Assembly (NCBI GenBank): GCA_017353825.1
Contig: JAFMSC010000090.1
Coordinates: 1 to 11,301, forward strand
Direction: 5' to 3'
DNA length: 11,301 nucleotides
DNA from: Hyphomicrobiaceae bacterium
GTDB lineage: Bacteria > Pseudomonadota > Alphaproteobacteria > Rhizobiales > Hyphomicrobiaceae
Program-made: the position numbers and the translations under genes
Notes under the pieces: model-generated
Told to the model about the DNA's origin: nothing
Seen by the model: the letters and a program-made list of their open reading frames with translations, nothing else
Database searches by the model: none
Shown: piece by piece, positions 6,551-11,301 of the stretch
Layout of the letters: every line of letters starts with the position of its first letter
Numbering within the stretch: position 1 is the first letter of the stretch

Positions 6551-7315
6551 GTGCCACGGCACATTGCCCGGATGCTCATCGGACTGATGGTGCTCGCGGC
6601 GCTCTCCCCACAGGGCGGCGCGGCCGAGATCAAGGTGCTTACGGCCGGGGCCATGCGGGGCGTGCTCGCCGAACTGCTGGTGCCGTTCGCGAAGGCCACG
6701 CATCACTCGGTCGTGCTCGACAATGCGACGGCGGGGGTGCTTGCCAAGCGTATCGAGGGTGGAGAGGCGTTCGACCTCGCCATTATCCCGTCCAAGGTCG
6801 TTGACGCTCTGATCGACAAGGGGCGGCTCCTGCGGGACGGCCGCGTCGATGTGGCCAAAGTCGGCATCGGCGTGGCGGTGAAGGAGGGTCGAGCCCTGCC
6901 CGATATCAGCACTGTCGACGCCCTCAAGCGCACGCTGCTTGACGCCGAGGCCGTGGCCTACATCGACCCGAAGTCCGGTGGCTCCAGCGGCGTCTATTTC
7001 GACAGGCTCATCGACCAGCTGGGGATCGGCGAGCAGGTCCGCCGGAAAGCCAGGCTAAAGCAAGGCGGCTATGTGGCAGAATTGGTGGCAAACGGCGAGG
7101 CCGAGGTCGCCGTGCACCAGATGAGCGAGATTGTGCCAGTCAAGGGCGTGGTATTGGTGGGGCCGCTGCCGGCCGAAATACAGAATTTCACGGTCTATTC
7201 GGCCGCCGTCGGGGCCTCGGCCAGGGAGCCCGCGGCCGCCAAGACACTCATCGACCACCTCGCGGGTGCATCCGCCGCGCCGGCGTTGAAGGCGAAAGGG
7301 ATGGATAAGCCCTGA
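6551..7315 (+). CDS. ModA-like periplasmic substrate-binding protein (SBP_bac_11 type)
   Basis: A 254-residue exported protein resembling the molybdate-binding proteins of ABC importers. Residues 1-25 look like a Sec signal peptide: basic MPRHIAR, hydrophobic MLIGLMVLAAL, cleavage near GGAA-E. The mature chain begins IKVLTAGAMRGVLAELLVPF, followed by a second ligand-loop region (NATAGVLAKRIEGGEAFDLAI) and YIDPKSGGSSGVYFDRLI, the order found in ModA. Typical ModA proteins carry serines at the first two ligand loops (AASL- and SS-type). Here they read AGAM and NATAG, so the ligand may not be molybdate. No modB or modC is adjacent, so it is an orphan receptor in this window. The GTG start is supported by a well-spaced AGGAG. 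Family is probable; ligand is unknown. Confidence 0.82.
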   Translation: MPRHIARMLIGLMVLAALSPQGGAAEIKVLTAGAMRGVLAELLVPFAKATHHSVVLDNATAGVLAKRIEGGEAFDLAIIPSKVVDALIDKGRLLRDGRVDVAKVGIGVAVKEGRALPDISTVDALKRTLLDAEAVAYIDPKSGGSSGVYFDRLIDQLGIGEQVRRKARLKQGGYVAELVANGEAEVAVHQMSEIVPVKGVVLVGPLPAEIQNFTVYSAAVGASAREPAAAKTLIDHLAGASAAPALKAKGMDKP

Positions 7316-7328
7316 CGTACTTGCCATT

Positions 7329-7345
7329 ATCGGACATCGTCCGAT
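7329..7345 (+). promoter_or_regulatory. Perfect 7-bp-stem palindrome between ModA-like and YqgE-like genes
   Basis: ATCGGAC, then ATC, then GTCCGAT forms a perfect inverted repeat of 17 bases, 13 bases past one stop codon and 18 bases before the next start. A T-rich tail is missing, so it is not a standard intrinsic terminator. It could be an operator, a processing hairpin or a weak terminator. Confidence 0.45.
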
Positions 7346-7363
7346 CTGCGGTGATGGTGGCAC

Positions 7364-8008
7364 GTGCCCTCGGTCCAATTCTGGCGCCCGCTTCTGCTTC
7401 TGCGGTTCTTGGCTCTCGCCGCGGCGCTTTTACCTTCGGCAGGCCTCGACGCCGCCCTGCCGAAGCAGGATCTGATACCTCAGACGCCCACCCTCACAGG
7501 ACAGCTCTTGGTGGCCGCGCCAAGCATCGGTGACCCGCGCTTCCAGCGCACGGTCATCCTGATCGTGCGGCACGACAAGAACGGTGCCCTCGGCATCACC
7601 ATCAACCGGCTGTTGGCGGTGCGCCCGCTGGCGACCGTGCTCAAGAGCCTGGGAGATGTTGCGCCTCGCGGATCGGCGACCGTGCGCATCTTCGCCGGCG
7701 GGCCGGTGCAGCCCGAGATCGGCTTTGTCGTGCACAGCGCCGACTACGACCACCAGGAGACGCTGCACGTGACGGGGGAGGTCGCGGTCACCGCCAACCT
7801 GGAGGTGCTGCGCGACATGGCGCGCGACAAGGGCCCGCGCAAGGCACTCGTGGCCCTCGGCTACGCCGGGTGGACCTCAGGCCAGCTCGAGATCGAGTTG
7901 GCGCGTGACGATTGGCTCGTCGTACCGGCCGACGCGGCGCTTGTCTTTGACGTTGAGCGCGATCGCGTGTGGGACGAAGCCAGGGCGCGCGCTACTCGGG
8001 CGCCTTGA
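7364..8008 (+). CDS. YqgE/AlgH (DUF179/UPF0301) family protein with N-terminal signal-like segment
   Basis: A 214-residue member of the YqgE/AlgH family, whose biochemical role is still unclear although it has been linked to regulation of alginate genes in Pseudomonas. The family core starts near residue 44: LTGQLLVAAPSIGDPRFQRTVI, GALGITINR (74-82), FAGGPVQ, GYAGWTSGQLEIEL and WLVVPADAALVF. Unlike the usual cytoplasmic YqgE, which starts almost at the GQLL motif, this one has about 30 extra residues with an arginine-flanked hydrophobic run (RPLLLLRFLALAAALLPSAG) resembling a signal peptide or membrane anchor. The GTG at 7364 is the first usable start after an in-frame stop at 7352-7354. Its ribosome site is weak (GGTGG), and no ATG is available between it and the core. 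Its last 17 bases overlap the end of the opposing Bug gene. Confidence 0.9.
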   Translation: MPSVQFWRPLLLLRFLALAAALLPSAGLDAALPKQDLIPQTPTLTGQLLVAAPSIGDPRFQRTVILIVRHDKNGALGITINRLLAVRPLATVLKSLGDVAPRGSATVRIFAGGPVQPEIGFVVHSADYDHQETLHVTGEVAVTANLEVLRDMARDKGPRKALVALGYAGWTSGQLEIELARDDWLVVPADAALVFDVERDRVWDEARARATRAP

Positions 8009-8981
8009 GCCCGGCCTTCTCGATCACGCCGGCCCACTGGGCCCGCTCGCGCTCCAGGAAGACCGCCGTCTCCTGCGGGGTGGTGCCCATCGGCTCGGCG
8101 CTGTGGGCGCGGAACTTGCTGCGCATGTCCTCCGTCTTGAGCACCGCCACCACATCGCGGCTGAGCTTCTCCACGATTCTATCTGGCGTGTTGGGTGGCG
8201 CCACCAGCCCGAACCAGGCGACCGACGTGAAGCCCGGCAGGGCCGCCTCCGACATGGTCGGCACGTCCGGCAGGTAGGGCGAGCGCTCGGGCGTGCATAC
8301 GGCCAGAATCTTGAGCATGCCGGCGCGATGCTGCGGCAGCGACGAGGAGAGATTGTCGAACATGAACAGGATGTGCCCGCCGACGAGGTCGTTCATGGCC
8401 GGCGCCGTGCCGCGGTAGGGCACGTGGTTGAACTTCACGCCCGCCATGGTCTCAAATAGCGCGGTGGTGAGGTGCGAGGTGGCGCCGAGGCCCTGGGAGC
8501 CATAGGGAATAGCGCCAGGCTCGGCCTTGGCCTTGTCGATCAGCTCTTTGACGGTCGCCACGCCCAGCTTGGGGCTCACGATCAGCACGTTGGGCGAGCT
8601 GCCAAGGATGGTGATCGGCATGAATTTGGCGGGGTCGTAGTTGACCTTCTTGTAGAGCGAGGCATTGATGACGAGCGTAGTGGGCGGCGATGCGAGGAGC
8701 GTGTAACCGTCGGCCGGGGCGCGCGCGAACGCTTCCGCCGCGACGTTGCCCGCGGCACCTGGCCGGTTCTCTACGACCACCGGCTGGTCCCAGATCTTGG
8801 CCAGCGCATCGGCCACGAGCCGCGGCAGTTGATCTGCGGTGCCACCCGCCGGGTTGGGCACGACGATCTTGACGGTCTGCGACGGGAAGCTCTGGGCCAC
8901 TGTGGGGGGGCAGGTGGCCATGAGATTGAGCCCGGCGACGACGGCGGCAAAGGCCTTGCGCCCCCGATGGGGTCTTGTCAC
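7992..8981 (-). CDS. Bug-family tripartite tricarboxylate transporter substrate-binding protein
   Basis: A 329-residue periplasmic receptor of the Bug/TctC type, which captures carboxylates or related small molecules for TctAB-type carriers or for sensing. Residues 1 to about 31 form a signal peptide (basic TRPHRGRK, then hydrophobic AFAAVVAGLNLMA, with cleavage near TVAQ-S). The mature part shows VKIVVPNPAGGTADQLPRLVA, PVVVENRPGAAGNVAAEAFA, PADGYTLLASP, YGSQGLGATSHL, FNHVPYRGTAPAMNDL and PDVPTMSEAALPGF, all family landmarks in order. The start is GTG at 8981, because a perfect AAGGAGG lies five bases upstream; the longer frame back to 9077 would run through the divergent promoter. It is divergent from a second Bug gene. 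No membrane components (TctA/TctB) are present here. Confidence 0.93.
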   Translation of the reverse strand: MTRPHRGRKAFAAVVAGLNLMATCPPTVAQSFPSQTVKIVVPNPAGGTADQLPRLVADALAKIWDQPVVVENRPGAAGNVAAEAFARAPADGYTLLASPPTTLVINASLYKKVNYDPAKFMPITILGSSPNVLIVSPKLGVATVKELIDKAKAEPGAIPYGSQGLGATSHLTTALFETMAGVKFNHVPYRGTAPAMNDLVGGHILFMFDNLSSSLPQHRAGMLKILAVCTPERSPYLPDVPTMSEAALPGFTSVAWFGLVAPPNTPDRIVEKLSRDVVAVLKTEDMRSKFRAHSAEPMGTTPQETAVFLERERAQWAGVIEKAGLKAPE

Positions 8982-8986
8982 GTTGT

Positions 8987-8993
8987 CCTCCTT
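8987..8993 (-). promoter_or_regulatory. Ribosome binding site of the minus-strand Bug gene (AAGGAGG)
   Basis: Read on the minus strand, a perfect AAGGAGG is followed by ACAAC and then GTG at 8981. This decides the start in favour of the short form that begins with the signal peptide. Confidence 0.8.
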
Positions 8994-9067
8994 GCGATGG
9001 GCCGCGTCATTCTTGATGCTTGTGTGTGCCGAGGCGTCGCCTCCGCGCTCCTCCCATGCCCCGCAGG

Positions 9068-9105
9068 CTAGGCTCAAGTCTGGAGCCTAGGCTCAAGTCT
9101 GGAGC
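9068..9105 (+). repeat. Perfect 19-bp tandem direct repeat (two copies) with internal dyad
   Basis: The unit ctaggctcaagtctggagc occurs at 9068-9086 and again at 9087-9105 with no spacer and no mismatch. Across the junction, ctaggctc (9068-9075) and gagcctag (9083-9090) form an 8-bp inverted repeat around aagtctg, so the array can be read as two overlapping dyad sites. Its position between divergent genes suggests an operator array, although a recent slippage duplication would look the same. Confidence 0.8.
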
Positions 9106-9117
9106 ATTGGCGCGTTC

Positions 9118-9127
9118 TGGTATACCA
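9118..9127 (+). promoter_or_regulatory. Candidate GntR/FadR-type operator TGGTATACCA
   Basis: A perfect 10-bp palindrome with the GT...AC core typical of GntR-family sites (FadR-like subfamily) lies 45 bp upstream of the second Bug gene start. It is flanked by further partial symmetry (C TGGTATACCA A). No GntR-type gene is visible in the window, so the regulator would be encoded elsewhere. Confidence 0.5.
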
Positions 9128-9161
9128 ATGGCGCACGCCCTGCCGGCAAACAAAATCTGGG

Positions 9162-9166
9162 GGAGG
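9162..9166 (+). promoter_or_regulatory. Ribosome binding site of the plus-strand Bug gene (GGAGG)
   Basis: GGAGG ends six bases before ATG 9173 and supports that start over the in-frame ATG at 9128, which overlaps the palindrome. Confidence 0.75.
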
Positions 9167-9172
9167 AAGCCC

Positions 9173-10144
<972 letters not shown>

Positions 10145-10156
10145 GGGCTGTCCCAG

Positions 10157-10636
10157 ATGGCAACGGCTGAGACCGCGCGCCTGCGTGTCAACGGCACTGA
10201 GCGAGAGATCGTGGTCGATCCGGCTACGTCGCTGCTCGGCGTGCTGCGCGGTGTACTCGGGCTTACGGCGGCGCGCTTCGGCTGCGGCGCCAACCAGTGC
10301 GGCGCGTGCTTCGTGCTGATCGACGGGCATGCGGTCGCCTCCTGCGACACGCCGCTGTGGGCCGCCGCCGGCAAAGACATAGTCACGCTGGAAGGGTTGG
10401 GCACGCCAGAGAACCCGCACCCTCTGCAGCGCGCGTTCGTCGCCGAGCAGGCCATGCAGTGCGGCTACTGCATCTCGGGCATCATCGTGTCCGCCGCGGC
10501 GCTCCTTAAGCGCAACCCCGACCCGAGCGAAGCGGAGGTGCGCGAGGCCCTCGACCGCAATCTGTGCCGGTGCGGCGCCCACAACCGTATCGTCCGTGCG
10601 GTGTTGCGCGCAGCGAAGGAGGCAGCGACGCCATGA
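10157..10636 (+). CDS. [2Fe-2S] subunit of a xanthine-dehydrogenase-family molybdenum hydroxylase (IorA/NicA-like)
   Basis: Small electron-transfer subunit of a two-component molybdenum hydroxylase. The 159 residues carry two iron-sulfur domains: a plant-ferredoxin-type N-terminal cluster with C43, C48, C51 and C63 (GCGANQCGAC...SC), and the helical cluster with C102, C105, C137 and C139 (QCGYC...NLCRCG). All eight ligands are present. This compact form, without an FAD subunit, is typical of isoquinoline 1-oxidoreductase alpha and nicotinate-hydroxylase-type enzymes, which pass electrons to cytochromes. The ATG at 10157 is preceded by GAGGG that overlaps the stop of the receptor gene. Its own stop overlaps the start of the large-subunit gene in an ATGA junction, indicating coupled translation of the two subunits. 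The exact substrate is not readable from this subunit. Confidence 0.95.
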   Translation: MATAETARLRVNGTEREIVVDPATSLLGVLRGVLGLTAARFGCGANQCGACFVLIDGHAVASCDTPLWAAAGKDIVTLEGLGTPENPHPLQRAFVAEQAMQCGYCISGIIVSAAALLKRNPDPSEAEVREALDRNLCRCGAHNRIVRAVLRAAKEAATP

Positions 10637-11301
10637 GCACCAATGCGAACGAGGGACATGGCACCGGTCCGGGCCTCGGCTACCACATCGTCGAGATGCC
10701 GGGCGCGCCACTGCCCGGCAGCCTGGAGACCAACCGGCGTCTGTCCCAGTGGCTGCGCTTCCGCCCCGACGGCATCGTGGAAGTATCCTCCGGCAAGGTT
10801 GAGATCGGCCAGGGCATCCTCACCGCCATTGCCCAGATCGTCGCCGACGAGCTCGACGTGGACCTCGCCCGCGTGCGCATGCTGCCAGCGAGCACCGCGG
10901 CGAGCCCCAACGAGGGCGTGACCTCGGGCAGCCTGTCGATCCAGCAGTCCGGCTCGGCCCTTCGCCATGCCTGCGCCGAGGCGCGTGCCATTTACCTGGA
11001 TGCGGCTTCGCAGCGGTTCGGCGTTGATGCGCAGGGCCTCAAGGTGCAAGACGGGGAGATCGTCGGCCCCGGCAACCTGCGCACCAGCTACTGGGAGCTT
11101 TCGGACCAGGGCCTGCTCGACCACGAGGCTACGGCCAAGATTGCGCCCAAGGCGCCCGCCGCGCGCCGGCTGGTGGGCGTGCCCATGTCGCGTATCGACA
11201 TCCCGGACAAGGTGTTCGGACGGCGGCGCTTTATCCATGACCTGGCGCTGCCCGGGCTCCTGCACGGCTGCGTCCTGCGCCCGCCTTCGTCCGGCGCCAC
11301 G
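10633..11301 (+). CDS. Molybdopterin-binding subunit of a xanthine-dehydrogenase-family hydroxylase (IorB/NicB-like), N-terminal part
   Basis: Catalytic subunit expected to bind molybdopterin-cytosine dinucleotide and hydroxylate an aromatic or N-heterocyclic substrate with water-derived oxygen. The open frame runs 223 codons from ATG 10633 to the right edge without a stop. It begins with PGSLETNRRLSQWLRFRPDG, then SSGKVEIGQGILTAIAQIVADEL (about residues 52-74) and EGVTSGSLSIQQSG, a Moco-domain segment placed N-terminally as in IorB/NicB-type proteins. The start of the hammerhead domain follows near the end (DKVFGRRRFIHDLALPGLLHGCVLRPP). AAGGAGG lies ten bases upstream of the ATG, and the start overlaps the stop of the iron-sulfur gene. 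Related proteins are about 700-1200 residues, so most of it, including any C-terminal cytochrome domain and the catalytic glutamate, lies outside. Confidence 0.93.
   Translation, partial: MSTNANEGHGTGPGLGYHIVEMPGAPLPGSLETNRRLSQWLRFRPDGIVEVSSGKVEIGQGILTAIAQIVADELDVDLARVRMLPASTAASPNEGVTSGSLSIQQSGSALRHACAEARAIYLDAASQRFGVDAQGLKVQDGEIVGPGNLRTSYWELSDQGLLDHEATAKIAPKAPAARRLVGVPMSRIDIPDKVFGRRRFIHDLALPGLLHGCVLRPPSSGAT

Larger units (their letters stand above)
8982..9172. promoter_or_regulatory. Divergent control region between the two Bug receptor genes
   Basis: This 191-bp gap separates two divergent receptor genes. It holds a perfect 19-bp tandem duplication (9068-9105) and a 10-bp palindrome TGGTATACCA (9118-9127), both closer to the plus-strand gene. 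TATACC at 9121-9126 with TCTGGA at 9098-9103 has a 17-bp spacing and could be a weak sigma-70-like promoter. If so, the second repeat copy overlaps the -35 box and the palindrome overlaps the -10 box, consistent with repression. That promoter reading is an inference. Confidence 0.5.

Overview
The window is strongly GC-rich chromosomal DNA packed with bacterial genes. The mixture points to an alphaproteobacterium, most likely Hyphomicrobiales-like: a separate methylmalonyl-CoA mutase small subunit, a DUF853/HerA-like ATPase, two tripartite tricarboxylate (Bug) receptors and an IorAB/NicAB-type molybdenum hydroxylase. A betaproteobacterium cannot be excluded from the sequence alone. I see no transposase, integrase, phage gene, CRISPR array, tRNA or rRNA.

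Layout, left to right. (1) 1-696, minus strand: the N-terminal part of mutA, running off the left edge, with a doubtful short ORF coupled to its start. (2) 972-2444, plus strand: a HerA/YjgR-like (DUF853) ATPase. (3) 2445-2687: a convergent intergenic space holding two related palindromes in opposite orientation, probably a repeat element and/or bidirectional terminator. (4) 2688-4980, minus strand: an EamA/DMT-family transporter preceded by an MFS transporter. (5) 5086-8008, plus strand: an ArsR-type regulator divergent from the MFS gene, then pdxH, a ModA-like periplasmic solute-binding protein and a YqgE/AlgH-family protein with an N-terminal export-like segment. (6) 7992-8981, minus strand: a Bug-family solute receptor whose 3' end overlaps the YqgE gene tail to tail. 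(7) 8982-9172: a divergent promoter region with a perfect 19-bp tandem repeat and a TGGTATACCA palindrome. (8) 9173-11301, plus strand: a second Bug receptor, then the [2Fe-2S] subunit and the start of the molybdopterin subunit of a xanthine-dehydrogenase-family hydroxylase, cut by the right edge.

Functionally, the right third looks like a catabolic locus. A periplasmic receptor captures an organic acid and sits in an apparent operon with a molybdenum hydroxylase that could oxidise an aromatic or N-heterocyclic substrate. The divergent second receptor and the shared control region suggest co-regulation. The MFS/ArsR pair looks like a transporter with its divergently transcribed repressor. pdxH is a housekeeping vitamin B6 gene. 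I found no clear previously undescribed system. The points most worth checking are the control region between the two Bug genes, the paired palindromes at 2455-2672, the apparently exported YqgE protein and the ModA-like protein with an altered ligand loop.
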